From Adhaeribacter aerolatus (GTDB taxonomy: Bacteria > Bacteroidota > Bacteroidia > Cytophagales > Hymenobacteraceae), in the NCBI RefSeq assembly GCF_007991635.1, contig NZ_BJYS01000020.1, forward strand, positions 1-64,000: 64,000 nt of DNA, written 5' to 3'. Numbering within the stretch: the stretch's first letter is position 1; every line of letters begins with the position of its first letter. Position numbers and translations under genes: made by a program. The notes beneath the pieces were generated by a model. That model saw only the letters and a program-made list of their open reading frames with translations, did not search any database and had not been told where the DNA came from. This document shows, in pieces, positions 34,604-44,330 of the stretch.

Positions 34604-35725
34604 CTATTCCTGCCGGACAATATTAATTTCGGTTTTATCAGTTTTAGACGGACTATTCTGGCTGGGAGAAATCTGGCCGGGATAATTGGCTGGTACCTGG
34701 TCGCCGAGTAACTTGCCCCAGGGTTGCAGTTCCTCAATCCGGTCGCAGATTATTTTTATTACCGCAACAAACGGAATGGATAAGAACATACCTGCAAACC
34801 CCCACAAGGCCCCACCCAGTAATACGGCCAGAATAGAAACCAGTGCGTTGAGCTGTACTTTAGAAGAAACAATACGCGGCACCAATATATTATTATCAAT
34901 AAACTGAATAACGGCGTAAGCTCCGATAATAGCCAGTTGGGTAGTGTAGCCTTCTTTGGTAACCGTTGCCATTAACACAGGCAATATAATAGCAATCAGG
35001 CCGCCGATATACGGAATCATATTGAGGATGGCCCCGATGACGCCTAATAAAATACCGTATTTTACGCCTAGTAACGTTAAAGCCACCGAATTCAGCACCG
35101 CAACAATAGAGGCTTCGATGAGCAAACCTACAATATAACTCTGAATGGCCGATTTGGTTTCGTGCAGGATATCGGCTACCGATTGGGTATTTTTATGAGA
35201 GAAAACCTCGAAAAGAAAATTCAGAATTAAAGGCTTGTAATAAAGAAGTAAAAAAATATAGACCGGAATTAAAAACAACAGGCTGAAAATACCCAAAGCG
35301 CTGCTAACGGTTCTGCCGACCACCGCTTTGCTACTGTTGGCCGCGTCTTTTAATATTTGGGTTTGTTTCTGAATACCAATGCCAAAAGTACGCTCAGCCC
35401 AATGCTGCAAATCTGTTAATATTTGGGTAAACTTTTGTTTCAGAATGGGCACCATTTCGCCGAATTGGGCAATCTGGGAAGAAAGGAAATACAAGAGCAA
35501 GCCCAATGCCGTTAAAGCAACTAGCAAGGTTAGCAGAATAGATAATACCTTCGGAATCCGGACCCGTTGAAACCGACTGTTCAGGGGGTTAAGCAAAATG
35601 GCTATCAGCACCGAAAATGCGATGGGCACTAAAATATCGGCCAGCGTGAAAAGCACATATACCAGCAGGATAAATCCAAATAAAATAACGGTGCTTTTCT
35701 TATAAAAGGGGTCGGTTTGGGTCAT
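34604..35725 (-). CDS. AI-2E family transporter (PerM-like)
   Basis: About 373 residues from ATG 35725 (an adjacent TTG at 35731 would add two). Multi-pass inner-membrane protein with about eight helices, the pattern of the AI-2E/PerM family: N-terminal FILLVYVLFTLADILVPIAFSVLIAILLNPLN, middle VYIFLLLYYKPLILNFLFEVF and the conserved C-terminal GGLIAIILPVLMATVTKEGYTTQLAIIGAYAVIQFIDNNILVPRIVSSKVQLNALVSILAVLLGGALWGFAGMFLSIPFVAVIKIICDRIEEL. Family members include Na+/H+ antiporters and putative signal exporters; the substrate is unknown. Confidence 0.92.
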   Translation of the reverse strand: MTQTDPFYKKSTVILFGFILLVYVLFTLADILVPIAFSVLIAILLNPLNSRFQRVRIPKVLSILLTLLVALTALGLLLYFLSSQIAQFGEMVPILKQKFTQILTDLQHWAERTFGIGIQKQTQILKDAANSSKAVVGRTVSSALGIFSLLFLIPVYIFLLLYYKPLILNFLFEVFSHKNTQSVADILHETKSAIQSYIVGLLIEASIVAVLNSVALTLLGVKYGILLGVIGAILNMIPYIGGLIAIILPVLMATVTKEGYTTQLAIIGAYAVIQFIDNNILVPRIVSSKVQLNALVSILAVLLGGALWGFAGMFLSIPFVAVIKIICDRIEELQPWGKLLGDQVPANYPGQISPSQNSPSKTDKTEINIVRQE

Positions 35726-35731
35726 AGCCAA

Positions 35732-36203
35732 ATATCTATTCGTTTGGAGTTTAAGGGAATATTTTGCTAAACCTCAGCCATTCCGGTTGCTCATCTCTAG
35801 CTTACTTATTTTATCGGATTTGGTTAGGGCGCCGCCTATATTTTTGAATCACATGATCACCAGTAAAATATAAATCTTAAAATTTAATTATACCCGCCCA
35901 TCGCACCGTTATCAATACAGGACAAAGCCACCAATAACCATCAAGATATTAATACTCCGGGTGCTATTCCCTTCCACAAAAGTCTGGATTGGTGAAAATT
36001 TTGATACGATACCCGCCAAAAAGAAAAAGCCATTCCGTTACCGGAACAGCTTCCTTAATAAACGAAGGACGGATATTAAACAATAAATATTGAGTTAGGA
36101 TTTCCTTTAGAGGCTATTTAAAGCAGTTAGTCGGTCATAATACACGGTCAGAACGTTACCAAAACCTTGTTTGTAAATCCTGATTTAATAAAAGGCAAAA
36201 TTA
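35732..36203. other. Intergenic region, nothing recognisable
   Basis: 472 bases between two minus-strand genes. No long frame, hairpin with a T-run, tRNA or obvious repeat seen. The composition is AT-rich in places (35860-35890). It probably contains the 5' region of the transporter gene. Confidence 0.5.
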
Positions 36204-37394
36204 TTACTTCAAGACGCCTAACTCCTGCCCTACTTCGGTAAAAGCCCGGATGGCTTTATCCAGGTGCTCCTGGGTGTGCGAGGCCGAAAGCTGCACCCGG
36301 ATACGGGCTTTGCCCTGCGGTACTACCGGGTAGTAAAAGCCAATGACGTAAATACCTTTTTCCAGCAGCCTAGCGGCAAAATCCTGCGAAAGTTTGGCCT
36401 CGTAGAGCATGATGGGCACAATCGGGTGTTCGCCGGGCGTAATCTGAAAGCCGGCCGCCGTCATGTGTTCCCGGAAATATTCCGTATTCCACTCCAGTTG
36501 GTCGCGTAACTCAGTCGTTTCGGAAAGCATTTCTAGCACCGCGATAGAAGCGCCCACAATAACCGGGGCCAGCGAGTTGGAGAACAAATACGGGCGCGAA
36601 CGCTGGCGCAGCATTTCGATTATTTCTTTCCGACCCGAAGTAAAGCCACCCATGGCCCCACCCAAAGCTTTGCCCAGCGTACCCGTAATGATATCGATGC
36701 GGCCCATTACGTTGCGGTATTCGTGGGTACCCCGGCCGGTTTTGCCAATAAAGCCCGAGGAATGGCTTTCGTCTACCATCACCAGCGCCCGGTATTTATC
36801 AGCCAAGTCACAGATTTTATCGAGTTGGGCAATGGTGCCGTCCATTGAGAAAGAACCGTCGGTAACTATAATGCGGTGCTTTAAATCCTGGGCTTCCTGT
36901 AGTTTCGCTTCCAGGTCAGCCATGTCGTTGTGGTTGTAGCGGAAGCGTTTGGCCTTGCTCAACCGCACCCCATCAATAATTGAAGCATGATTCAGCGCGT
37001 CAGAAATAATACCGGAATCTTCGCCCAGCAAAGGTTCAAACACGCCGCCGTTCGCATCGAAAGCCGCTGCATACAGAATGGTATCTTCGGTACCCAGAAA
37101 TTCGGCTAATTTTCGCTCCAGTTCTTTGTGAATATCTTGCGTGCCGCAAATAAAGCGCACCGACGACATGCCAAAGCCGTGGCTATCGATGGTGCGTTTG
37201 GCAGCTTCAATTACCCGCGGGTGCGACGATAAACCCAAATAATTATTTGCGCAAAAGTTGAGTACTTCTTTGCCTTCGGTGGTTCTTATTGCGGCTCCTT
37301 GCGGGGTGGTTATCACACGTTCACGCTTAAAAAGACCGGCTTCCTGTATTTCGGCCAGTTGTTTTTCCAGGTCTGGTTTTAAAGTATCGTACAT
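36204..37394 (-). CDS. kbl: Glycine C-acetyltransferase (2-amino-3-ketobutyrate CoA ligase)
   Basis: A 396-residue PLP enzyme of the alpha-oxoamine synthase family that cleaves 2-amino-3-ketobutyrate with CoA to glycine and acetyl-CoA, the second step of threonine breakdown. PLP-binding Lys242 in [25 protein letters not shown] (208-222) and the [13 protein letters not shown] region all match. Length is the usual 396-398. The epimerase-type threonine dehydrogenase that makes its substrate lies 1.5 kb away on the other strand, which supports the kbl assignment over serine palmitoyltransferase-like members. Confidence 0.93.
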   Translation of the reverse strand: MYDTLKPDLEKQLAEIQEAGLFKRERVITTPQGAAIRTTEGKEVLNFCANNYLGLSSHPRVIEAAKRTIDSHGFGMSSVRFICGTQDIHKELERKLAEFLGTEDTILYAAAFDANGGVFEPLLGEDSGIISDALNHASIIDGVRLSKAKRFRYNHNDMADLEAKLQEAQDLKHRIIVTDGSFSMDGTIAQLDKICDLADKYRALVMVDESHSSGFIGKTGRGTHEYRNVMGRIDIITGTLGKALGGAMGGFTSGRKEIIEMLRQRSRPYLFSNSLAPVIVGASIAVLEMLSETTELRDQLEWNTEYFREHMTAAGFQITPGEHPIVPIMLYEAKLSQDFAARLLEKGIYVIGFYYPVVPQGKARIRVQLSASHTQEHLDKAIRAFTEVGQELGVLK

Positions 37395-37473
37395 TGTTCG
37401 AATTTTAAAGCTAATTTTTAAGCCAACGCTTCCTACTTATAATAATATTAGTATTACTCTAATGTTTTTAAAT

Positions 37474-38685
37474 CTACGCCGATTCACCTGGCTCTTCCGG
37501 CTTGGTCGGACGTTTGAAAATAGGCCTGGGACGCGGCGGCTTCCGGGGCTCTTCGGTTGGTTCCAAAGTTGTTGGTTCTATTGCCGGAGGTGTTTCGGGT
37601 GCTGGCGATACCGGATTTTCCGAAATTGTTTCGGCCATTTCAGATGATTGCGCAACAGGTGGCATGGGCCGGCGTATGATTGGTCGTGGCCGTGGTGGCT
37701 TAACCGCAACTGGCTCTGCTTCCTGTTCTCCTGGAGGAGGTGCCTCGCCAGATGATTCTAAAGTCGGGGCAGTTTCGGAAGGTGGCGGTGTTGCAGGGGC
37801 ACTCACCACCTCGCTGCTGGGTACGCCGGAGTTGTTTTCTTCTGTACCAGTTGGTACTGGTGCCGCCGGCCGCTTAAATATTGGTCTGGGCCGTGAGGGC
37901 TTTGGTGCGGTTGGTGCTGCATCTGTACCAGTAGTTTCCGACTGAACCGGAGTAGCACTAATATCTCCTCCAGTTACAGGCTCCGCCGGCGTTTGAATAT
38001 CTGGTTGTTCCGTTGGATTTTGCAGTGCCGTTGGCCTTTTAATTACCGGACGCGGGCGCGGCGGTTTCGGTGCCGTGGCTTCCGGATCAGGATTGGTATG
38101 AAAAGGCAATTCAGAATTAGTGCCCTCTTGTGCTATTTTAGTTGTATCGGCAGCAGGCTCCACAGTATTATTTGCTGGCGTCGCCGGCTTCCGGAAAACC
38201 GGACGAGGCCGCGGTGCTTTGGGTGCTTCCGCATCCGTCTCCGGAGTAGTAGCCGGTGCTGCTGCCGGAACAATATTTTCCGGTACTACCGGCGGTGGCG
38301 TTTCGGTGCTGGTGGTAATGGCCGGCCGGCGAATAACGGGTCGGGCTTTTGGCGGAGCCGGAGCAGTTGGTGTTTCCGCAGCAGATTCCTTTGGAGCAGG
38401 CTCGGTAGTTGGAGTAACAACAGGTTTTGCAGCACCTGGTATGGCTGCCCGGCGCACAGCCGGTTTAGCGGGTGCTTCGGTAACCGGAGCCGCAACTGAT
38501 TTTACGGCTTCGGCCAGCCAGAAACGGCGACGTACATCGTTCAGTACCATTTTTACGGCCATGTAAAAGCTGTTGGGATGCATTTGGGCGTACATGCGCT
38601 GCCACTCCGCAAAGCGTTCCGGGTCGCCGGCTGCAAAAGCCGCTACATCAATTCTTCGTTTGGTCAGGTCTTCCTCAAAGGTCAT
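37474..38685 (-). CDS. Proline/arginine-repeat protein with a short conserved N-terminal domain
   Basis: A 403-residue protein. The first about 65 residues (MTFEEDLTKRRIDVAAFAAGDPERFAEWQRMYAQMHPNSFYMAVKMVLNDVRRRFWLAEAV) look like a small folded helical domain; the rest is a low-complexity tail of Ala, Pro, Thr, Glu and Ser. The tail carries about six copies of a charged motif of the form PPRPRPxx(K/R)(R/K)P, for example RPRPVFRKP, RPRPVIKRP, RPRPIFKRP, RPRPIIRRP and RPRPIFKRP, spaced by acidic linkers. Such tails are intrinsically disordered and could bind RNA, DNA or SH3-like partners. No signal peptide, so cytoplasmic. Sits between kbl and tdh; function unknown. Confidence 0.8.
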   Translation of the reverse strand: MTFEEDLTKRRIDVAAFAAGDPERFAEWQRMYAQMHPNSFYMAVKMVLNDVRRRFWLAEAVKSVAAPVTEAPAKPAVRRAAIPGAAKPVVTPTTEPAPKESAAETPTAPAPPKARPVIRRPAITTSTETPPPVVPENIVPAAAPATTPETDAEAPKAPRPRPVFRKPATPANNTVEPAADTTKIAQEGTNSELPFHTNPDPEATAPKPPRPRPVIKRPTALQNPTEQPDIQTPAEPVTGGDISATPVQSETTGTDAAPTAPKPSRPRPIFKRPAAPVPTGTEENNSGVPSSEVVSAPATPPPSETAPTLESSGEAPPPGEQEAEPVAVKPPRPRPIIRRPMPPVAQSSEMAETISENPVSPAPETPPAIEPTTLEPTEEPRKPPRPRPIFKRPTKPEEPGESA

Positions 38686-38861
38686 TTGGCGAGAGGCTAC
38701 TCGAAATATGAACGGGTAATTGCCCCGGACGTTGCCGGAACATTATTTTGTATCAGCTTATCTGGCTGAATCGCGGGCAAATATACAAAACCACGACTTC
38801 TTTAATCCGATATTTAGTAAAGTGACGTTTTTAGCTTTATTTTTCGGGAAATCCTGCTCCT

Positions 38862-39827
38862 ATGACCTTCTTTCAAGAAAAAATACTCGTTACTGGTGCC
38901 TGCGGCCAATTAGGCTCAGAACTTACTCTGGAATTGCGTAAGATTTACGGCGAGGCTAACGTCATTGCCTCCGATATTGCTATGCCGCCCAAAGGCGAAT
39001 TAACCGAATCAGGTCCGTTCGAGATTTTGGATGTTCTAACCCGCCATAATCTCGCCGAAAAAGCTTACCGGCATCATATTACCCAAATATACCACTTGGC
39101 AGCAGTTCTTTCGGCTACCGGCGAAAGCCGTCCTAAATTTACCTGGAAAGTAAACATGAAAGGGCTGGAGAATATTCTGGACTTAGCGCTGGATAAAGGT
39201 ATTAGTAAAGTTTACTGGCCCAGTTCTATAGCCGTGTTTGGCCCTAATACGCCCTGTCACAATACACCGCAGCATACCATTATGGATCCCAATACAGTAT
39301 ATGGCATCAGCAAGCAAACCGGCGAACGTTTTTGCGAATATTATGCCCGGCGGTATAAACTGGATGTACGCAGTTTGCGTTACCCGGGCCTCATTGGCTA
39401 CAAAGCCATGCCGGGCGGCGGCACCACCGATTATGCCGTGGATATCTACCACAAAGCTGTAGAAGGCCAGCCCTTCACCTGCTACTTACAGGAAGACGCT
39501 TACATGCCTATGATGTATATGCCCGATGCCCTGAAAGCGACGCTGGATTTAATGCACGCTCCCGCCGAAAATATTACCATCCGGTCGTCGTATAACCTGG
39601 CCGCTATGAGCTTTTCTCCCGCCGAAATAACCGCTTCCATTCAAAAGCACTTGCCAGATTTCCAGGTTACTTACGTTCCGGATTTTCGGCAGCAAATTGC
39701 CGACTCATGGCCCCAGAGCATAGACGATACACCGGCCCGCCAGGACTGGCAATGGCAACCCCAATACGACCTCGACAGTATGACCGCAGATATGCTGGAG
39801 AATTTACGCCGGCTGAAAGGTTTGTAG
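38862..39827 (+). CDS. L-threonine 3-dehydrogenase, epimerase (short-chain) type
   Basis: A 321-residue NAD-dependent enzyme that oxidises L-threonine to 2-amino-3-ketobutyrate, substrate of Kbl. Rossmann motif TGACGQLGS (11-19), NAD-contacting HLAAVLS (78-84) and the catalytic Tyr147-Lys151 in NTVYGISKQTGERF. The pattern KFTWKVNMKGLENILDLAL, SLRYPGLIGYKAMPGGGTTDYAVDIYHKAVEG is that of the extended-SDR threonine dehydrogenases of Bacteroidota, unlike the zinc-type Tdh of E. coli. The DUF3891 gene starts three bases after its stop, so they form an operon. Confidence 0.9.
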   Translation: MTFFQEKILVTGACGQLGSELTLELRKIYGEANVIASDIAMPPKGELTESGPFEILDVLTRHNLAEKAYRHHITQIYHLAAVLSATGESRPKFTWKVNMKGLENILDLALDKGISKVYWPSSIAVFGPNTPCHNTPQHTIMDPNTVYGISKQTGERFCEYYARRYKLDVRSLRYPGLIGYKAMPGGGTTDYAVDIYHKAVEGQPFTCYLQEDAYMPMMYMPDALKATLDLMHAPAENITIRSSYNLAAMSFSPAEITASIQKHLPDFQVTYVPDFRQQIADSWPQSIDDTPARQDWQWQPQYDLDSMTADMLENLRRLKGL

Positions 39828-39830
39828 TGT

Positions 39831-40556
39831 ATGATTGTGAATATGATACCCGAAGGCTGGGAAGTAATTTACCAGCAGGCGCACGCTTTGCTGGCCATGC
39901 AGGTAGCTTTTGCCTGGCGCACCGCCGACCGACCTGAACGCTGGGTTGATACGTTGGCGGCGATTGCTCAGCACGATGATGGCCAGAGATTCTGGGCCGG
40001 CAACATCGGCCTGACACCAGCCGGAGCACCGGCTAACTTTACCATGCTGCCTTTTTCGCTGGAACAGGCCACCCAGGTAATGACCGAAGCCCGTTACCAG
40101 GGCCGCTGGCGGGCCATGCTCACCTCCATGCACCTTTCTTTTCTATACGAAGAACTACGGGGCCAGAACGCCACTACCGATGCCTTCTTAGATGAACAAT
40201 TGGAAAATCAGAAACACTGGCGCCAGGAACTAAAAGTTAATAAAAAGAAAGCGCAGCAGGCTTACGATCTCATGCAATGGTGCGACCGCTTTTCGCTGAT
40301 ATTATGCCGCAGCCAGTTACCCGAAGCCGAACGTACCCTGGAGGTAAGCAAAGGCCCCGACGGTGTGCAGTACCACGTTATTCAGCAAAAAGACGGTTTA
40401 ATCCGGGTAAATCCCTGGCCGTTCGAACCCAAGCGTTTTATTGTTTCGGTGGAGGTTTCGTACTTAACGCAGTTGCAGTTTACCGATGAGGCTGAGCTAA
40501 CCAGTGCCTTAATAAAAGCCCCTATTCGTACTAAAAGTTGGGAAATTTGCCGCTAA
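39831..40556 (+). CDS. DUF3891 family protein
   Basis: A 241-residue soluble protein matching DUF3891: IVNMIPEGWEVIYQQAHALLAMQVAFAW, TLAAIAQHDDGQRFW, DRFSLILCRSQLPEAERTLEVSKGPDGVQYHV. The family is conserved in Bacteroidota and other bacteria and has no known activity; its H-D pair (AQHDDG) hints at a metal-binding HD-like site (inference). Starts three bases after tdh and has no signal peptide; probably cytoplasmic and co-transcribed with tdh. Confidence 0.85.
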   Translation: MIVNMIPEGWEVIYQQAHALLAMQVAFAWRTADRPERWVDTLAAIAQHDDGQRFWAGNIGLTPAGAPANFTMLPFSLEQATQVMTEARYQGRWRAMLTSMHLSFLYEELRGQNATTDAFLDEQLENQKHWRQELKVNKKKAQQAYDLMQWCDRFSLILCRSQLPEAERTLEVSKGPDGVQYHVIQQKDGLIRVNPWPFEPKRFIVSVEVSYLTQLQFTDEAELTSALIKAPIRTKSWEICR

Positions 40557-40674
40557 TAGCGCCACGCTGGCCCGGATAATTAATTTTCTACTAAGCCAGT
40601 CCGAACTATAACTTTTGAACCCCTGTTCAGCAAGTAACTCATATTAAGCTGTAAGGCGACCGGACTAACAAGAG

Positions 40675-42129
40675 ATGAATATTTTGAAAAGAAATATTAT
40701 ACGCGTTTTTTACTGCTGGCTAATTCTATTTTTAGTCAGTTGTACGCAATCCAGCCAGTTAAATCCGCAAGCACCTACCCAGGAAGTAACTGCGCCGGCA
40801 CCCGCGGTTTTTGCGCCCAAGCTTTCTACCATTACCATTCCGGTATCTTTCCGCATCAGCACCCTGGAAGAAAAACTAAACCAGCAGATAACCGGCATTT
40901 TGTATAAAGACGATAACCTGGAAGATGATAACCTGAAGGTAACCGTAGTAAAGGCCGGCAACTTGGCACTACAGGCCAACGGAGATAAAATTTATATAAC
41001 GATACCCCTGCACGTATCGGCTACCGGTCGCTGGCGGTGGGAAGCGTGCAAAAGTTGTCCGCGACTGGAAAAGACAGAAAGTACCAACTTCGACTTAGTT
41101 GTTAAAAGCGAGAGTCAGCTCAGCCTAACGGAAGATTACCAGGTAAAATCTACCAGCATCAGCGATTTCGAGTGGGGCAGTACCAAACCGGTGCTAACCC
41201 TGGGGCCGCTAAAAATTGGTTTAGCCCGGTTTATTGAGCCTTCGCTCCGCTCCCAGATGCAAACTTTGGCCGGCCAGCTCGACCGGGAAGTACAAAACCG
41301 CCTTAAAATAAAAGATTATGTGCAGCAGGCCTGGGCGCAGGTGCAGCAACCTATACCTTTAAACAAAGACCTGGATGCCTGGTTAACCATTATGCCCCAG
41401 GCTATTAAAGTATCGCCATTAATGGCTAATAATGGGAATTTTAATTTGCAAATTGGCTTGAGTTCTTACCTGCAAACCATAACCAACGGCAAGCCTAAAG
41501 TACAACTAAATCCCATTTTACCGCCTTTGGTAACCGATAATCATTTGGTTAATAATGTTCAGATTGGCTTGATGGGCGAAATTTCCTACGACCACGCTAC
41601 TAAAATTCTGAAACAACAGCTCACCGGCAAACAATTTTCTTTTTCAGACGGTCGAGACCAGTTAACGGTGCACGATGTGGCGCTTTCGGGTAGCGGCGAT
41701 AAATTAGTAGTAATGCTGAATGTAACCGGCCAGACAAAAAAAGGCTTTTTCACGAAAAATATGGCTGGCAAAATATTCCTGAAAGCCGTGCCTTACCTCG
41801 ATGCCGAAACCAATAGTATCCGGGTGCGCGACGTAGATTATGACCTCGACACCAAAGACCAGTTACTAAAAGCCGCCAATTGGCTGGCTAAAAATCGTTT
41901 TACCCAAACCATTGAAAGCCAGTTAAGCCTGCCTTTTAAATCGCAGTTGGCAGAAGGCCACAAGTTGTTGCAGCAAAACCTGGATCATGCCGCTGGCCTG
42001 AACGAATCTATAAAGCTTACCGGCCAGATTACCGAACTGGTACCGGATGCCATTTACCTGACGCCTACTTCGATAAAAGCCGTGGTAAATGCCAAAGGCA
42101 ACCTCAGCGCCCAGATTGTTGGGTTTTAA
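40675..42129 (+). CDS. DUF4403 lipoprotein
   Basis: A 484-residue lipoprotein: signal peptide MNILKRNIIRVFYCWLILFLVSC with Cys23 lipidated. Mature protein shows the DUF4403 features: early TITIPVSFRISTLEEKLNQQI, TIPLHVSATGRWRWEACKSCPRLEKTES, then RFIEPSLRSQMQTLAGQLDREVQNRLKIKDYVQQAWAQVQQPIPL. The domain is thought to be a duplicated BPI/LBP-like lipid-binding fold, but the family has no experimental function. Starts at ATG. Follows the DUF3891 gene by 118 bases and may share its operon or be separate. Confidence 0.85.
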   Translation: MNILKRNIIRVFYCWLILFLVSCTQSSQLNPQAPTQEVTAPAPAVFAPKLSTITIPVSFRISTLEEKLNQQITGILYKDDNLEDDNLKVTVVKAGNLALQANGDKIYITIPLHVSATGRWRWEACKSCPRLEKTESTNFDLVVKSESQLSLTEDYQVKSTSISDFEWGSTKPVLTLGPLKIGLARFIEPSLRSQMQTLAGQLDREVQNRLKIKDYVQQAWAQVQQPIPLNKDLDAWLTIMPQAIKVSPLMANNGNFNLQIGLSSYLQTITNGKPKVQLNPILPPLVTDNHLVNNVQIGLMGEISYDHATKILKQQLTGKQFSFSDGRDQLTVHDVALSGSGDKLVVMLNVTGQTKKGFFTKNMAGKIFLKAVPYLDAETNSIRVRDVDYDLDTKDQLLKAANWLAKNRFTQTIESQLSLPFKSQLAEGHKLLQQNLDHAAGLNESIKLTGQITELVPDAIYLTPTSIKAVVNAKGNLSAQIVGF

Positions 42130-42293
42130 TTATTTCCTTTTGATAACTTACTCGTATTATCCAGGAGGTACTTATTTCGTTACCAGCTAAATAGGTCGCT
42201 AGTAAATGACACGCATGGATTTCAAAAAAATAATTCCTGAATAAAATTCAAATACCCTCTAAAAAGCAAAAGTATTGCTACCGGTAAGTAAAA

Positions 42294-43091
42294 TTATTTG
42301 ATTAAAGCTTTATTAACCGGTGTAGGACTGTTAAACACCTCGGCCGGAATATTTTGCGTTACGGCAATATTGCTCATGTTCACGGCTGCATCGCCCCGGC
42401 TGGCGGCCAGCTTAATTTTACCGTATGGCTGATAATCGGTCCAGGTGCGGGTAAAAGAAGGTTTTTCATCGGCGTAGTTCCGAAAGAATGACCACTCCGT
42501 AATTAAGCCCGAAGCTTTATCAATGGCCAGCACATACCGGTTATCGGGCGTTACGCCTACACCTTTAAAAGTAACTTCTATTAAATCGGCGTCGGCTCCG
42601 GTCTGGGTTTTGCCTTCGCCTTTATATTTAAGCGTAACACCGCTGTCCTTCAGTTTAAAGGGCATGGCCAGCCAGTAAGAATCGTTGGCCCAGGAAGGGT
42701 ACATACCGCTAACCAACTTCTGCCGGCGGGCGGGGTCTTTTATTTCTTCTCCATTGCGGTAAGCTACGCCTTCTTTGGTATTTAAATCGGCTATTACCAC
42801 CAGAGAGTCGCCGCGCTCCAGGCGGTAGCGGTTCTGAAATTTATCCCAGATGTGGTATTGGTTGCGCCAGGTCCAGGCAATGTAGTGGGTTTTGTTCCAG
42901 GCATCGTAGCCGCCCATATTTTTTATAACCTTATCGACCAAAGCAATGGCTTTGGCATCGGAGCCGGCCGCATTAAACCCGTCGGCTGCCATTTTATTTT
43001 TCTTCTGCGCCTGGCTAAACAAAGGCAGCAGGCACAGCGCCAATATTATTATCAGCGGAAAACGGTTAAAATTAATATTGATCGTTTGCAT
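42294..43091 (-). CDS. Secreted DUF6503-like protein
   Basis: A 265-residue exported protein: signal peptide ending ...PLFSQAQ (about residues 1-28). The mature part has the pattern ALVDKVIKNMGGYDAWNKTHYIAWTWRNQYHIWDKFQNRYRLERGDSLVVIADLNTKEGVAYRNGEEI, YWLAMPFKLKDSGVTLKYKGEGKT, FKGVGVTPDNRYVLAIDKASGLITEWSFFRNYADEKPSF and FTRTWTDYQPYGKIKLAASRG, an LolA/LppM-like half-barrel type common in Bacteroidota (DUF6503/outer-membrane-lipoprotein-sorting family; assignment by pattern). Function unknown. Stand-alone. Confidence 0.75.
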   Translation of the reverse strand: MQTININFNRFPLIIILALCLLPLFSQAQKKNKMAADGFNAAGSDAKAIALVDKVIKNMGGYDAWNKTHYIAWTWRNQYHIWDKFQNRYRLERGDSLVVIADLNTKEGVAYRNGEEIKDPARRQKLVSGMYPSWANDSYWLAMPFKLKDSGVTLKYKGEGKTQTGADADLIEVTFKGVGVTPDNRYVLAIDKASGLITEWSFFRNYADEKPSFTRTWTDYQPYGKIKLAASRGDAAVNMSNIAVTQNIPAEVFNSPTPVNKALIK

Positions 43092-43303
43092 GATTTTAAA
43101 GAAGATTATCGTCCGGTTTACCGGCCAAAGCCAGTCCTATAAATGTACTAAATTGTTCTTGCTTAAAGTTAGTTTATAATAATTTCCAGGAGCAAAAAAA
43201 TATTGCCTGGCACTACAGCCGCATATATTTTTAACCAAACCCAAAAATTAGCCGTAACTAAGTCAGCTTCTGAAAATAATAGCAAACAGGCTGAGAGAAC
43301 ATC

Positions 43304-44272
43304 ATGAAGATAAAAGTTTCATTCAAAGACGTACTTACGCTTTCCAAGAACACCTTTGGGCAATTTATGGAGAATAATTCTTTCCGGCTAGCGGCTGCCC
43401 TGGCTTATAATACTATATTTTCCCTGCCGCCGCTCCTGCTTATTGTTATTGCAGCGGCCGGCGCTATCTGGGGCGAAGAAGCGGCCACCAATAGTTTAGC
43501 CCACGAAATGGAAGGTATGGTGGGCAAAGAGGCCGCCTTGTCTATTCAGGAGATGATCAAAAATGTTAATAAAACGCAGGCCGGCGGCATAGCTTCGGCC
43601 ATTGGTATTGCTACCTTGGTTTTTGCAGCCACTACTTTTTTTGTGACCCTGCAGGATTCCCTCAACAGCATTTGGAACGTAAAAGCCAAGCCCAAGAATA
43701 ATATTATAAAAGTAGCCAAAGACCGCTTTCTTTCCTTTGGCCTGATATTAAGTATTGCCTTTCTGATGCTTATTTCTTTTGTAATTAGCGCGGTACTTTC
43801 TTTTTTTACCGGTTATCTGGAGAGTATTTTTCCCGCCGGTGCCGTGGTGTTTATTCATATTCTTAATATATCTGTTTCGCTGGCATTTATTACTTTACTA
43901 TTTGCCCTGATTTATAAATATTTACCCGATGCTATTATTCGCTGGAAAGATGTGTGGGTTGGTTCTTTTTTAACTGCTTTGCTGTTTGTATTGGGTCGCT
44001 CCCTCATTAGCTGGTATCTGGGCCAGGGCGATATTGGCTCGGCTTACGGCGCGGCGGGCTCCATTATTATTATCCTGGTCTGGATATATTATTCCTCACT
44101 TATTATTTTCTTCGGGTCGGAGTTTACCCAGCAGTACGCCAACCAATTCGGCGAACGCATCCGGCCGAAAAGCCATGCCGTGGAAATAGAAATCCGGGAG
44201 GTACCTTTCGAAAGCTCCGACGATCAGAAATCCGGCCGTCCACCTGCCCAAGGCCGTTTCCGACCGGCTTAA
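43304..44272 (+). CDS. YihY/virulence factor BrkB family membrane protein
   Basis: A 322-residue integral membrane protein with about six helices and the family motifs FRLAAALAYNTIFSLPPLLLIVIAAAGA (about 27-55), IASAIGIATLVFAATTFFVTLQDSLNSIWNVKAKP (about 92-126) and PDAIIRWKDVWVGSFLTALLFVLGRSLISWYLGQ, SAYGAAGSIIIILVWIYYSSLIIFFGSEFTQQYANQFG. Roles in transport or lipid handling are proposed for the family; not determined. A short inverted repeat TTGCCAAA/TTTGGCAA lies just after the stop. Confidence 0.92.
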   Translation: MKIKVSFKDVLTLSKNTFGQFMENNSFRLAAALAYNTIFSLPPLLLIVIAAAGAIWGEEAATNSLAHEMEGMVGKEAALSIQEMIKNVNKTQAGGIASAIGIATLVFAATTFFVTLQDSLNSIWNVKAKPKNNIIKVAKDRFLSFGLILSIAFLMLISFVISAVLSFFTGYLESIFPAGAVVFIHILNISVSLAFITLLFALIYKYLPDAIIRWKDVWVGSFLTALLFVLGRSLISWYLGQGDIGSAYGAAGSIIIILVWIYYSSLIIFFGSEFTQQYANQFGERIRPKSHAVEIEIREVPFESSDDQKSGRPPAQGRFRPA

Positions 44273-44330
44273 TTGCCAAAGCCCTTATTTTTTATTATAT
44301 TTTGGCAATAATTCAATCCCGAAGGGTTCC

